NCBI GenBank assembly: GCA_045545665.1
Contig: JAZQBL010000046.1
Location: forward strand, 65,740 to 129,739
Length of the DNA stretch: 64,000 nucleotides
Source of the DNA: RGIG7213 sp045545665
GTDB taxonomy: Bacteria; Bacillota; Clostridia; Oscillospirales; CAG-272
Reading direction: 5' to 3'
Part shown: piece after piece, positions 16,724-25,749 of the stretch
Position numbering within the stretch: the stretch's first letter is position 1
Layout: the number at the start of each line of letters is the position of its first letter
The notes under the pieces: model-generated
The model's input: only the letters and a program-made list of their open reading frames with translations
Database searches by the model: none
Told to the model about the DNA's origin: nothing
Program-made: the position numbers and the translations under genes

Positions 16724-17246
16724 AATAATCTGATTTTCTCTTTATGCCGAATACGGCACCGTGAAGCTTGCAAAGCGGATACACCGCAAGCGTACAAACG
16801 AACGAATACACGAACTGAGGCAGTACCACCGCAGTAAATATATCCGCATACGAAGCTTTTCCCGAAAGGATGATGACGGAAGCAATGCTTTCGATCGTAT
16901 AAACGCAAAACGCCGTGCAAAGTACTGCAACAAACCTGTTGTGAAACAGGTCCCGTGTTAAAAACAGGCAAAGCGCTGCGGCAAACAGAAACAACAGCGG
17001 ATAGTAGGAAACGCCCTCCATTCCGAGCGATTGCAAAAGAAAGCCCGCACACACGGAAAGGATGCACACCGTTTTTTCGTTTTCGTAAGCGGCAAGGCAG
17101 ATGACCACAGCCGCCGTTATATCGGGAATACAGCCAAAAAATTTAAGGTAGGGAAACACGGACATCTGGCACATTGCGGCAAAAAACACCGCAAGAAAAC
17201 AGATAAGCACCCGAAGCTTTCCCTTTATTTCGTACTTTCCGTGCAT
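16713..17246 (-). CDS. mreD: Rod-shape protein MreD
   Basis: The 177-residue, very hydrophobic protein has about five membrane segments and lies in the conserved position between mreC and mrdA. MreD sequence is poorly conserved, but LRVLICFLAVFFAAMCQMSVFPYLKFFGCIPDITAAVVICLA fits the family's N-terminus. The start ATG shares bases with the mreC stop (TGATG). Member of the elongation complex at the membrane. Confidence 0.88.
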   Translation of the reverse strand: MHGKYEIKGKLRVLICFLAVFFAAMCQMSVFPYLKFFGCIPDITAAVVICLAAYENEKTVCILSVCAGFLLQSLGMEGVSYYPLLFLFAAALCLFLTRDLFHNRFVAVLCTAFCVYTIESIASVIILSGKASYADIFTAVVLPQFVYSFVCTLAVYPLCKLHGAVFGIKRKSDYYEE

Positions 17247-18085
17247 CAGCTTTCACCTTCGAAGCTCGTAAGTATCATAACCTTTTCGATATCCGTGATA
17301 TCGGCAAACGGACGCACGACGGCATATTTACCTCTCAGGCTGTCGTCGTATTCGACTCTTTCAACGATCCCGACGAGCATTCCCTGCGGATATATCGAAC
17401 CGAGCCCCGATGTCATAACTCTGTCACCGACTTCGACCTTTGAATCACCTTCAAGGTAATTTATTCTGCAAAGCCCCTCTTTTTCAAGCTGAAATTCACC
17501 GCAAAGCACACCCGTTTCCGAGGTTCTTTCTATATAAACTCCGACGGATGCCGAGGTGTCGATTATGCTCGATGCCTTCGACCAGTTTATTCCCGCCTCG
17601 CTTATATATCCGACAATACCGCCGTTTTCGGAGATTATCGGCATATTTTTTTCAACTCCGTCCTTCGTTCCCTTATCGAGGGAAAACACCGTCATATAGT
17701 TTCCTGCCTGTCTGCCTATGACATCGGCATCGAGAAAGACGTAATCGGGGTTTTCTTCTTTTATACCGAGGAAGTTTTTGTAAAATTCGTTTTCCTCTTT
17801 CATCGCTTCCGCATCGTATATAAAATCCTTAAGCTCGTTTACTTCCGCCTTGAGAGCTTCGTTTTCCGCCTTAAGCTCATCAACGGAGTCAAAATACGAT
17901 TTATAGCCGTTTATGGCAAGCCCAAAGCTTCCGAAGCCCTTCTGTATCGGCGTTACCATTATGTTTACGGCGTTCGTCAAGACCGAAAAATGTCCCGATG
18001 CGGCAAGTGCGCTGACAACGACGGTAAGCAATACCGCAACAGTTGCCGTTATTATAAAAAATCTGCTTTTAAAAAATTTATTCAT
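17246..18085 (-). CDS. mreC: Rod-shape protein MreC
   Basis: The 279-residue protein has an N-terminal membrane helix (FFIITATVAVLLTVVVSALAASG), a coiled coil near residues 60-100 (VDELKAENEALKAEVNELKDFIYDAEAMKEENEFYKN) and two beta-barrel domains with VIGRQAGNYMTVFSLDKGTKDGVEKNMPII and GDRVMTSGLGSIYPQGMLVG, all typical of MreC. It links the cytoplasmic MreB filament to wall synthases outside. The gene follows mreB by 13 bases. Confidence 0.95.
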   Translation of the reverse strand: MNKFFKSRFFIITATVAVLLTVVVSALAASGHFSVLTNAVNIMVTPIQKGFGSFGLAINGYKSYFDSVDELKAENEALKAEVNELKDFIYDAEAMKEENEFYKNFLGIKEENPDYVFLDADVIGRQAGNYMTVFSLDKGTKDGVEKNMPIISENGGIVGYISEAGINWSKASSIIDTSASVGVYIERTSETGVLCGEFQLEKEGLCRINYLEGDSKVEVGDRVMTSGLGSIYPQGMLVGIVERVEYDDSLRGKYAVVRPFADITDIEKVMILTSFEGES

Positions 18086-18098
18086 CTCTTTTTTCTGC

Positions 18099-19115
18099 TC
18101 AATCCAACATTTCCTGACTGCTTACGACCTCTGCAAGCTCACCCGGGGAGTCGATTATCTTGCCTATTCCGTTTGCAATACAGTCAAGCGGACGGCTTGC
18201 CCTCTGAACACGGATACCGAGAGAATGTTCAAGCAGTTTGTCGATACCCGGCATAAGCGATGCGCCTCCGCAGAGCGTTATGCCCGAATCGAATATATCC
18301 GACGTTACTCTCGGAGGTATATTTTCAAGCGTTGCGTGAACTGAATCGACTATTCTTTCAAGGCACTCGCCTATCGCCCTGCGTACCTCGTAGGAGGATA
18401 CCGTGACTTCGAGTGCTTTTCCCGTGACTATGTCCTTACCGTAAACACGGAATGCGCCTTTGTCATACATCTGATGGGCACAGCCCGCAGTCTTTTTCAA
18501 AAACTCTGCCGTGTTTTCTCCTATGAGGACGTTGTACGTGTTCTTGATATACGTTATTATCGCGCTGTTCATATCGTCGCCGCCGACACGTGTCATACCT
18601 GCGTGAAGAACGCCTCTGTACGATATTACTGCCGTCTGCGTTTTACCTGCCCCTATATCGCATATAAGATTGCCCTTTGCCTTGAGCACGTTTATTCCCG
18701 CGCCGAGTGCCGCCGCCATAGGCTGGCTTACAAGATGCGTTACCGAAAATGCGCCCGATTCCGTGCAGACGTTTTCAAACGCGTTTCTTTCAACCTCGGA
18801 TATGCCCCACGGTACACCGACAGCCACCTTGGGACGGTTGAGTATTCCCGTCATACCGAGCTTTGAAAAAAACGAGTAGAGAACCTCGGAGGTATCGACA
18901 AAGCTGTCGATAACACCGCCTTTAAGCGGAAGGATCGCTTCCTTGTCCTTCGGAGTTCTTCCGTACATTTTTTTAGCTTCCTTGCCCGAGGCAATGACGT
19001 CCCCGCGTACCGTATCGTAGGCGATGGCGGTGGGCTCGCGCAGTATTATCCCCCGCCCCTTTTCGTATATCTTCGTGTTTGCCTGACCCAAATCAAGTCC
19101 TATATATTTAGGCAT
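18099..19115 (-). CDS. mreB: Rod-shape determining actin homologue MreB/Mbl
   Basis: The 338-residue protein has the actin-fold nucleotide motifs YIGLDLGQANTKIY, NLICDIGAGKTQTAVI and GITLCGGASLMPGIDKLLE, plus RVGGDDMNSAIITYIK. Length is normal for MreB. The phosphate-1 loop GQANTKIY departs from the usual GTANTLVY, so this is a somewhat divergent member. First gene of the mreB-mreC-mreD-mrdA block; a 224-base repeat-filled gap separates it from maf upstream. Confidence 0.95.
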   Translation of the reverse strand: MPKYIGLDLGQANTKIYEKGRGIILREPTAIAYDTVRGDVIASGKEAKKMYGRTPKDKEAILPLKGGVIDSFVDTSEVLYSFFSKLGMTGILNRPKVAVGVPWGISEVERNAFENVCTESGAFSVTHLVSQPMAAALGAGINVLKAKGNLICDIGAGKTQTAVISYRGVLHAGMTRVGGDDMNSAIITYIKNTYNVLIGENTAEFLKKTAGCAHQMYDKGAFRVYGKDIVTGKALEVTVSSYEVRRAIGECLERIVDSVHATLENIPPRVTSDIFDSGITLCGGASLMPGIDKLLEHSLGIRVQRASRPLDCIANGIGKIIDSPGELAEVVSSQEMLD

Positions 19116-19167
19116 TTTCTTCCTCTTTCATTTCTTCATGACAATAAATAATTCCGCCGAAGGCACC

Positions 19168-19343
19168 TTATCTATTATCTATTATCTATTATCTCTTATC
19201 TGCGTTCCCCGTTATTCATCACTTTCGGGTCGTCGTGGGCGCCGACCCCTACCGATTTTATCTATTATCTCTTATCTATCATCTATTATCTCATTTTTGC
19301 CCAGCCCTACATCATACGGGTCGCCGGGGACGTCGACCCCTAC
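19168..19343. repeat. Composite repeat: ATTATCT tandem tract and GGGTCG hairpin cores
   Basis: The gap between maf and mreB contains tandem heptads (TCTATTA units at 19168-19200 and 19258-19292), flanked by two copies of a core hairpin GGGTCG...CGACCCCTAC (19227-19252 and 19318-19343) separated by CCCAGCCCTACATCATACG. A closely similar block of the same order lies at 50734-50835 inside the phage cassette, and a lone core at 50606-50631. The unit is therefore a dispersed repeat family of this genome. Confidence 0.85.
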
Positions 19344-19900
19344 TTTTTTTCAAGTCTTGCAAGGCACTTGTACACCTTGCAAAGCGGAAGTCCGACGACG
19401 TTCTGGTAGTTTCCTTCTATTCTTTCGACGAATACTCCGCCGATGCCCTGAATGGCATACGCTCCCGCTTTGTCACGGCATTCGCCTGTGGCTATGTATT
19501 CAAGTATTTCGTCTGCCGACATTTCACGCATCTTAACGCGTGTAAGATCGTAATCGAGAATATACTCGTTTCCCTTTTTTATTGCAAAGCCTGTGTACAC
19601 CTCGTGGAAGTCACCCGAAAGCATTGAAAGCATACGGAAAGCGTCCTCGTCGTCACGGGGCTTGCCGAGAACTATCCCGTCGTAGCATACGACCGTGTCT
19701 GCGGCGATTATTATGTCATCCTGCCCCGCATCGACCTTTGCACATCTGAGCTTTCTGTTTGCAAGGCCCATAACAAGCTCCTCGGGCGATGGGGTAAATC
19801 CGCAGCTTTCGTCGGCACTCGTTTCGACCGTTTTGAATTTTATACCTGCCGAGCTCAGTATTTCACTGCGCCTGGGTGATTTTGAAGCAAGATATATCAT
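19340..19900 (-). CDS. maf: Maf-like nucleotide pyrophosphatase
   Basis: The start at 19900 gives MIYLASKSPRRSEILSSAGI, the family N-terminus with the SPRR phosphate motif; AAAGGACGG precedes it. An upstream ATG at 19984 lies inside dut. Other family motifs are ESCGFTPSPEELVMGLANRK, ADTVVCYDG, GKPRDDEDAFRML and YAIQGIGGVFVERIEGNYQNVVGLPL. The 186-residue enzyme removes pyrophosphate from dTTP, UTP or modified nucleotides and is linked to septum control in Bacillota. It sits in a zapA-U32-dut-maf string. Confidence 0.95.
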   Translation of the reverse strand: MIYLASKSPRRSEILSSAGIKFKTVETSADESCGFTPSPEELVMGLANRKLRCAKVDAGQDDIIIAADTVVCYDGIVLGKPRDDEDAFRMLSMLSGDFHEVYTGFAIKKGNEYILDYDLTRVKMREMSADEILEYIATGECRDKAGAYAIQGIGGVFVERIEGNYQNVVGLPLCKVYKCLARLEKK

Positions 19901-19916
19901 TTTACGCCGTCCTTTT

Positions 19917-20351
19917 TCAGTTTTTTCCCGTTGAACCGAAGCCGCCGCCGCCTCGTTTCGTTTCACTGAGTGTGCCTTCTTCAAATTCTCCTCTTATAAC
20001 GGGCAGAAACATAAGCTGTGCTATTCTTTCCCCGTTTGAAACGGTGTATTCTTTATCCGAAAGATTTACAAGAGATACCATTATCTCCCCTCTGTAATCG
20101 CTGTCAACGACACCTATTCCGTTTGCAAGAGTTATTCCGTGCTTTGATGCAAGTCCGCTCCTGGCACATATCACGGCGGCAATGTCTTTTCTTTCACATT
20201 CTATTGCAATGCCCGTCGGTATGAGCTTTCTTTCGTTCGGAGCGATAGGTGTATTTTCACAGCAAGCGTAAAGATCCGCCCCTGCGGCACATTCGCTCTG
20301 ATATTCGGGGGCTTTTGCGCCCTCTTTCAGTATTTTATATTTTACCCTCAC
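19917..20351 (-). CDS. dut: dUTP diphosphatase
   Basis: The 144-residue protein has the five trimeric dUTPase motifs: AGADLYAC, ARSGLASKHGITLANGIGVVDSDYRGEI, NGERIAQLMFLP and the C-terminal GGGGFGSTGK that closes over the active site. It converts dUTP to dUMP. The start overlaps the U32 protease stop by four bases. Confidence 0.97.
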   Translation of the reverse strand: MRVKYKILKEGAKAPEYQSECAAGADLYACCENTPIAPNERKLIPTGIAIECERKDIAAVICARSGLASKHGITLANGIGVVDSDYRGEIMVSLVNLSDKEYTVSNGERIAQLMFLPVIRGEFEEGTLSETKRGGGGFGSTGKN

Positions 20352-22462
20352 AGTCTTCTTACCTCTCCTACGGGGCTGTCCCCGTTTCTGTAATTATCTA
20401 TGATATCCGACGCTTCATTCGGCGTTTCATCCGTAAAATAGTAATGTATGTCGCCGACCTTACCGCCCGTCAGCGTTGCGAGCTTGTCCGCCATATAGAC
20501 AGGTACGCTGTTATAAAGCACGTTTCTGTGCTTGAACGTACGTCTTACGGGGATCTTTGCGCCGTGTCTGTCGGTTATATATGAATAAGGCTTTGTATCA
20601 CAGTACGCACAAGAGCTTATACCGGGTGCGTTTTTACCCATCTCAACGTCACGTATGACGCATTTTTCGACCGTCATCGCGGGAAGCTTGCCGTATGCCG
20701 CCACACCCGTTCTTCCGGGTATCAGCTCCGCTATTGCTTTCATTGCGGGAAGCTTTAATTCGGGGCTTAACATAACGTCCGGTATTCCGAGTCTTATATA
20801 TTCCTTTGCCGCGCGTACGCTCTGCACGGAAAGCCCTATGCCGCCGTGTACGTTAAAGCCGTATTTCAAAGCGATATTGAGTGAACCGATATTGTTTACG
20901 ATCACATTCTTGACTCCCTCAAGCTTTACACGTACCGCCATATCGTCAAGGTCGTTATAATCCTTCATCATGGCAACGCTCGGGAACTCTACCCCGTCAA
21001 CGACCTCTTTTACGTGCGAAGGAGCCTTCAGGTACTCCTCAATAGGCAGATATATATGCGAAAATCCGCCGAGGAACACTCTTGCGGGCATAAGCGATGC
21101 GTGTGTGAAATGTGCAATACTTACACAGCCGGGATTAAGAGAGCTGTCCTTTTCAACCGTATGAGGTGCTTTAAGCTCAAAATCCGCCCTTTCGGGATGA
21201 TATACGGTGTTTATCTTGCACAGAAGCTGGTCGCACGCAGTTCTTCTTAAAGAATTTATTGCCGAAACGGGGAGCATCACTCCGTCGTCTATAACTATTG
21301 ACACGCCGTCTTTCATAGGTGTAAACGGCGTTGAGCCGAGCTTCAGAAGATTTTTCTTCACGCTGTCAAGTGTCAAGGGAGCGTTTACCGCTTCCTCCGG
21401 TGCGCTTCCGTAAACGGTAACCGATACGTCATTATACGTCAGCTGCATTCTGCACGCTGTTCCCTTTTTAAATTCTGCGGTTATCTTTACGGGAAGTCTG
21501 CGGCGCGCGTTCTTCATTTCAAACGCTGTCGTGATCTCGGCTTCTTTCGTTTTTGCCTTATCGGCATCGCTTCTCACCCCGAGCATTTTACGCCCGATAT
21601 TACCTGTAAAATATCCGTCGGTGAAGCCGCCTCTTGAAAACAGTCTTTCAAGCTTTTCTTTTTCTTCCTCTGCGGCGTCGCGTCCTTCGTCGATAAGCGC
21701 TCTGTATATGCTTCCGACCCCGTAAACGTATTCGGGACTCTTCATTCTGCCCTCTATTTTGAGGCTGTCAACTCCGCTGCGGAGTATCTCCGTCATATAA
21801 TCGGCAAGGCAGAGGTCTTTAAGGGACAAAGGATAGCTTCCGTCCTTTGCGGGGAGTCGGCACGGCTGCGCACAGTCGCCTCGGTTGCCGCTTCTTCCGC
21901 CCATAAAGGCGCTGAGCGAGCACATACCCGAATGGCACACGCAGAGTGCGCCGTGAACAAACATTTCGTATTCCATATCGGGCATTTCGCGTCGGATATT
22001 GAGTATATCCTCAAATGACGCTTCACGTGCTATGACCATACGTGAATATCCCATACTTTTCAAAACCTTCGCCGCCGATGCGTTATGCCCTGCACATTGC
22101 GTGCTTGCGTGAAGGCGGAAATCGGGAAAATATTCTCTTAAAAGAGCGCACACGCCGGGGTCTGCACATATTATCGAATCGCAGTCGGCACGGTAGAGAA
22201 ATTCGCAAAGCCTCAAAAGATCGGCATATTCTCTGTCGTGCAGAAGGGTATTGAGCGTTATATTGACACGTACGCCGTAAAAATGGCACTTCGTGACTGC
22301 GTCTATTATCTCCGCAGGCTCAAAGTTGTCAGCACCGATTCTTGCGTTGAACATTTTTGAGCCGAAATATACTTCGTCAGCTCCCGCGTTTATTGCCGCA
22401 TCAAGCGCCGAAGGACTGCCTGCGGGCAAAAGAAGCGCAGGCTTTTTCTTTGTTATGCTCAT
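20348..22462 (-). CDS. U32-family peptidase / RlhA-like protein
   Basis: The 704-residue protein has an N-terminal U32 domain (PALLLPAGSPSALDAAINAGADEVYFGSKMFNARIGADNF; NITLNTLLHDREYADLLRL) and the U32 signature HGALCVCHSGMCSLSAFMGGRSGNRGDCAQPC, whose Cys residues are probable iron-sulfur ligands. A C-terminal half corresponds to the DUF3656-type extension. Relatives hydroxylate 23S rRNA (RlhA) or prepare ubiquinone hydroxylation, and others are called collagenase-like, so the activity is open; rRNA hydroxylation is the better-supported guess. It follows zapA by 12 bases. Confidence 0.9.
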   Translation of the reverse strand: MSITKKKPALLLPAGSPSALDAAINAGADEVYFGSKMFNARIGADNFEPAEIIDAVTKCHFYGVRVNITLNTLLHDREYADLLRLCEFLYRADCDSIICADPGVCALLREYFPDFRLHASTQCAGHNASAAKVLKSMGYSRMVIAREASFEDILNIRREMPDMEYEMFVHGALCVCHSGMCSLSAFMGGRSGNRGDCAQPCRLPAKDGSYPLSLKDLCLADYMTEILRSGVDSLKIEGRMKSPEYVYGVGSIYRALIDEGRDAAEEEKEKLERLFSRGGFTDGYFTGNIGRKMLGVRSDADKAKTKEAEITTAFEMKNARRRLPVKITAEFKKGTACRMQLTYNDVSVTVYGSAPEEAVNAPLTLDSVKKNLLKLGSTPFTPMKDGVSIVIDDGVMLPVSAINSLRRTACDQLLCKINTVYHPERADFELKAPHTVEKDSSLNPGCVSIAHFTHASLMPARVFLGGFSHIYLPIEEYLKAPSHVKEVVDGVEFPSVAMMKDYNDLDDMAVRVKLEGVKNVIVNNIGSLNIALKYGFNVHGGIGLSVQSVRAAKEYIRLGIPDVMLSPELKLPAMKAIAELIPGRTGVAAYGKLPAMTVEKCVIRDVEMGKNAPGISSCAYCDTKPYSYITDRHGAKIPVRRTFKHRNVLYNSVPVYMADKLATLTGGKVGDIHYYFTDETPNEASDIIDNYRNGDSPVGEVRRL

Positions 22463-22474
22463 ATCCCTCTCCGT

Positions 22475-22774
22475 TTAGTTTATCTCAAGAAAGCTTTGAG
22501 GCGCACTCTTTTTGCCTTTTGAAAGCTCTGCTTCAAGTTTTTTTATTCTCTCGTTAAGCTCGTCTATCTGCTGTTTTTGTTCAAGCGACTGTCTGCAAAA
22601 ATCCATAGCGCAGAGTGCCGCCGCCTTCATCTTCGTGCAGTTTGTCGTTTGCAAAACGAGGTTATTTATCTTTTTATCAACTATTCTTGCTATTTCTTCG
22701 GTGCGTTCTTCACCGTCCTCGGTTACGACGAAAAACGAAACTCCCGCAACCTGAACCTTTACACTTTCTTTCAT
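22475..22774 (-). CDS. zapA: Cell division protein ZapA
   Basis: The 99-residue protein begins MKESVKVQVAGVSFFVVTEDGEERTEEIARIVDKKINNLV, typical of ZapA, followed by a C-terminal coiled coil (SLEQKQQIDELNERIKKLEAELSKGKK). ZapA bundles FtsZ filaments. It heads the minus-strand operon, with GAGGAGATAAAA before the start and a hairpin GCGGTGAT/ATCACCGC in its leader (22789-22814). Confidence 0.92.
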   Translation of the reverse strand: MKESVKVQVAGVSFFVVTEDGEERTEEIARIVDKKINNLVLQTTNCTKMKAAALCAMDFCRQSLEQKQQIDELNERIKKLEAELSKGKKSAPQSFLEIN

Positions 22775-22831
22775 TTTTATCTCCTCTTGCGGTGATTTTG
22801 CAAATTATCACCGCACATTTTAAATTTACTC

Positions 22832-22899
22832 TTGATTTTTTCCGCAAGCCGTAGTATAATGCGATAGTACATTATATAACAGATATTTTAATTAAGCAA
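22832..22899. promoter_or_regulatory. Divergent promoters of zapA and proB
   Basis: For proB on the plus strand: TTGATT (22832-22837), 17 bases, TATAAT (22855-22860). For zapA on the minus strand: TTGCTT (22899-22894), 17 bases, TATAAT (22876-22871). The two -10 elements lie back to back. Confidence 0.75.
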
Positions 22900-22947
22900 G
22901 AGTATTTTAATAATATTTTTGAAAATACTTTATTACGGGAGGATCAT

Positions 22948-23739
22948 ATGCTTGACATTTCATATAAAAGAATAGTTATCAAAGTCGGCACGTCAACGCT
23001 TACGTACGACAACGGCAAGCTCAATTTACGCCGTATGGAGAAGCTTGCACGCGTTATTTCCGATATAAAAAATTACGGTGTTCAGGTCGTACTCGTATCC
23101 TCGGGTGCAGTTGCGGCAGGTGCGGCAAAGGTAAATCTTGAGCACAGACCGACGACTCTTATAGAAAAGCAGGCAATGGCGGCTGTCGGACAAACGGAGC
23201 TTATGAGAATGTACGACAGATTTTTCTCGGGCTACGGTCATCAGGTGGCGCAGATACTTCTGACAAAATCCGTAATGGAAAAAGAAGAACCGATGCAGAA
23301 CGCACGCAACACGTTTGAAACTCTGTTTGAAATGGGCATAATACCGATAGTAAACGAAAACGACTCTATTTCATACCACGGTATAAAGTTCGGCGGTAAC
23401 GATACCCTCGCGGCTCTCGTTGCGCTTTTGTCCGATGCGGATCTTCTTATAAACCTTTCGGATATTGACGGACTGTACGACAAGAACCCCCGTGAAAGCG
23501 ACGAAGCCGTAATGCTCAAACGCATCAAAAAGGTCGATGAAACGATAATGGAAATGGCAGGCGGCGAAGGCTCTCAAAGAGGTACCGGCGGTATGAGAAC
23601 GAAAATAGAAGCCGCAAAGACCGTAACGGAGGCAGGGATCGCCATGGTCATCGCAAACGGCGAAAACCCCGATATAATCTACGATATAGCCGCAGGACGA
23701 GGCGTCGGCACGTTCTTCGTTCCCCAATCAAAGAATTAA
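22948..23739 (+). CDS. proB: Glutamate 5-kinase
   Basis: The 263-residue protein shows amino-acid kinase motifs: RIVIKVGTSTLTYDNGKL, VVLVSSGAVAAGAAK, NENDSISYHGIKFGGNDTLAALVA, LLINLSDIDGLYDKNPRE and GTGGMRTKIEAAK. It catalyses the first step of proline synthesis. It ends without the C-terminal PUA domain of many ProB proteins, as in the short form. No proA adjoins it. Start preceded by GGGAGGATCAT. Confidence 0.96.
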   Translation: MLDISYKRIVIKVGTSTLTYDNGKLNLRRMEKLARVISDIKNYGVQVVLVSSGAVAAGAAKVNLEHRPTTLIEKQAMAAVGQTELMRMYDRFFSGYGHQVAQILLTKSVMEKEEPMQNARNTFETLFEMGIIPIVNENDSISYHGIKFGGNDTLAALVALLSDADLLINLSDIDGLYDKNPRESDEAVMLKRIKKVDETIMEMAGGEGSQRGTGGMRTKIEAAKTVTEAGIAMVIANGENPDIIYDIAAGRGVGTFFVPQSKN

Positions 23740-23751
23740 ATACTCCGGTAC

Positions 23752-23850
23752 AATGTCATTCGTTTTTAACGAATGACATTTCAAGCGGTAAAACCGCATT
23801 TAATGCAGTTCGCAAAGCGAACTGCATTTCAAGCCGAAGGCATTTCATTC
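23752..23850. repeat. Mini-hairpin array, spacer CATTTCA
   Basis: Unrelated perfect stems are joined by CATTTCAA-like spacers: a 13-bp stem from AATGTCATTCGTT (23752-23780), GCGGT/ACCGC, an 11-bp stem ATGCAGTTCGC with loop AAA, and GCC-GAA-GGC. Same architecture as the array at 2209 but a different spacer. The first hairpin may also terminate proB. Confidence 0.8.
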
Positions 23851-23903
23851 TGAAGCCTTATTTTCAACCGCTTCCAAAAATTATTAATTTATTGTAAACT
23901 ATG

Positions 23904-23926
23904 CCCGAAAAACTTGATTTTTCGGG
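23904..23926 (+). terminator. Terminator-like hairpin before recA
   Basis: CCCGAAAA pairs with TTTTCGGG and is followed by TTTTGTG. It may end the proB transcript; its loop side overlaps the recA -35 element. Confidence 0.6.
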
Positions 23927-23966
23927 TTTTGTGTTATATAATCAAACAAAAACGAACATTTGTTCG
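23914..23966 (+). promoter_or_regulatory. recA promoter with perfect SOS box
   Basis: TTGATT (23914-23919), 17 bases, TATAAT (23937-23942). The LexA box CGAACATTTGTTCG at 23953-23966 is a perfect match to the CGAAC-N4-GTTCG consensus and lies at or just after the expected transcription start, so LexA would block initiation. Confidence 0.9.
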
Positions 23967-23986
23967 GTTCGAAAGGATCATACAAA

Positions 23987-25114
23987 ATGGCTAAAGCAAA
24001 AAAGGCAACGCCCGCCCCTTCGGCTATTGCTCCGGAAGAAAAGCAGAAGGCGCTGGCAACGTCCATTTCCCAGATAGAAAAGAAATTCGGCAAAGGTACT
24101 ATAATGAAGCTCGGTGACAACGCTTCAATGCAGGTAAGTGCCGTACCGACAGGCTCGCTCACTCTCGACCTTGCACTCGGCATCGGCGGTGTTCCGCGCG
24201 GAAGAATAATCGAGATCTTCGGCCCGGAATCCTCGGGTAAAACGACCGTCGCTCTGCACGTTGTCGCAGAGGTGCAGAAGCTCGGAGGAGAGGCGGCATT
24301 CATAGACGCCGAGCACGCACTCGACCCCGTATACGCAAAGGCACTCGGTGTCGATATAAATTCCCTGCTCGTTTCACAGCCCGACAGCGGTGAGCAGGCG
24401 CTTGAAATAACGGAGGCTCTCGTTCGTTCAGGCGCTGTCGACGTCGTTGTAGTCGACTCCGTTGCCGCACTCGTTCCTCAACAGGAAATAGACGGCGAAA
24501 TGGGTGCATCCCACGTCGGACTCCAGGCAAGACTCATGAGCCAGGCACTCAGAAAGCTCTCGGGCGCCATTGCGAAAACGAACTGCGTCGTTATATTTAT
24601 CAACCAGCTCCGTGAAAAAGTCGGCGTAATGTACGGCAATCCCGAAACGACCCCCGGCGGACGCGCGCTCAAGTTCTACGCATCCGTAAGAATCGACGTA
24701 CGCAAGCAGGAAAGCCTTAAAACAGGCGGCGAAACGTACGGAAACCACATCAAATGCAAGGTCGTTAAAAACAAGGTCGCACCTCCTTTCAAGGTTGCCG
24801 AATTTGACATCCTTTACGGAAAGGGTATATCGAAGGCAAGCGAGATAATCGAAATAGGTGTCGAGCTTGAAATACTTGAAAAAAGCGGTTCCTGGTTCTC
24901 ATACAAGGGCGAACGCCTCGGCCAGGGCAAGGACAACACAAGAAAGTATATCGAATCCCATCCCGCTTTGATGAAAGAGCTTGAAGATCTCATCAAGGCG
25001 CAAAAGGACGATATCGACCTTTCGCTCAACGATACCTTTGAGCTTGACGACGAAGACGAGGACGACGATCTCGGCTTCAACATAAAAGTTCTCGATATAG
25101 ACGACGATGAATGA
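23987..25114 (+). CDS. recA: Recombinase RecA
   Basis: The start at 23987 gives MAKAKKATPAPSAIAPEEKQ and follows GAAAGGATCATACAAA; an ATG at 23960 would overlap the SOS box. The 375-residue protein has Walker A GPESSGKTTVALH, VVVVDSVAALVPQQEIDGEMG, QALRKLSGAIAKTNCVVIFINQLREKVGVMYGNPETTPGGRALKFYASVR, all RecA signatures. The C-terminus is a very acidic tail (DELDDEDEDDD-like), a known modulator of filament assembly. It drives strand exchange and LexA cleavage. recX overlaps its end by 8 bases. Confidence 0.99.
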   Translation: MAKAKKATPAPSAIAPEEKQKALATSISQIEKKFGKGTIMKLGDNASMQVSAVPTGSLTLDLALGIGGVPRGRIIEIFGPESSGKTTVALHVVAEVQKLGGEAAFIDAEHALDPVYAKALGVDINSLLVSQPDSGEQALEITEALVRSGAVDVVVVDSVAALVPQQEIDGEMGASHVGLQARLMSQALRKLSGAIAKTNCVVIFINQLREKVGVMYGNPETTPGGRALKFYASVRIDVRKQESLKTGGETYGNHIKCKVVKNKVAPPFKVAEFDILYGKGISKASEIIEIGVELEILEKSGSWFSYKGERLGQGKDNTRKYIESHPALMKELEDLIKAQKDDIDLSLNDTFELDDEDEDDDLGFNIKVLDIDDDE

Positions 25115-25748
25115 TCTTTCCCCGTGTGTCGTTACCGAGGAGGTCCTCCTCGGTAACGGTACGTCGGTCATCACCGTAAGATGCGAAGAAAAAGAAAAAA
25201 CGTACACCGTTTCCACTCGGCTTTTAAGAGAAAACGGGTTTTGCAAGGGCGGAAAGCTGTCATTCGGTGATACGGAGCTTCTTTCCTTTCTTGAAAACGT
25301 GACGAAGGCAATAAAAAAAGGACTTGATCTTTTGTCGTATTCCGATTCGTCGAAAGCATCTCTTGTAAGAAAGCTGATGATGAAGGGTTTTGACCGTGAG
25401 ATATCGGAGCTTGCAACAGCACAGCTTGAAAAAACGGGTTTTATCAAGGAAGAGGATCATGCGCTGAGGCTTGCAAGAAGTCTTGTAAAACAGCTTTACG
25501 GCCCGCGTGCCGTAGAAGAAAAGCTCAAAAGCAAGGGCTTTGAAAAAAAATACGTAAAAAAAGCGCTCGAGGCGGTGTGTTCGGAAACAGACCACGTCGA
25601 AAATCTTCACACGTATGCCGAAAAGCACGGCTTGCTCGACAGCATACTCTCCCCCGACGATCCCTTACAGTACAAGCGCACGTGCGCCAAGATATTACGC
25701 AGAGGCTTCAGCTACGAGCATATATCACAGCTGAAAACGTACAGATAA
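25107..25748 (+). CDS. recX: RecX regulatory protein
   Basis: The 213-residue protein consists of three-helix RecX repeats: YSDSSKASLVRKLMMKGFDREISELATAQLEKTGFIKEEDHALRLARSLV and PRAVEEKLKSKGFEKKYVKKALE. RecX binds RecA filaments and limits their extension. Overlap with recA suggests translational coupling. The roughly 70 N-terminal residues before the first repeat are divergent. Confidence 0.92.
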   Translation: MNDLSPCVVTEEVLLGNGTSVITVRCEEKEKTYTVSTRLLRENGFCKGGKLSFGDTELLSFLENVTKAIKKGLDLLSYSDSSKASLVRKLMMKGFDREISELATAQLEKTGFIKEEDHALRLARSLVKQLYGPRAVEEKLKSKGFEKKYVKKALEAVCSETDHVENLHTYAEKHGLLDSILSPDDPLQYKRTCAKILRRGFSYEHISQLKTYR

Positions 25749-25749
25749 T

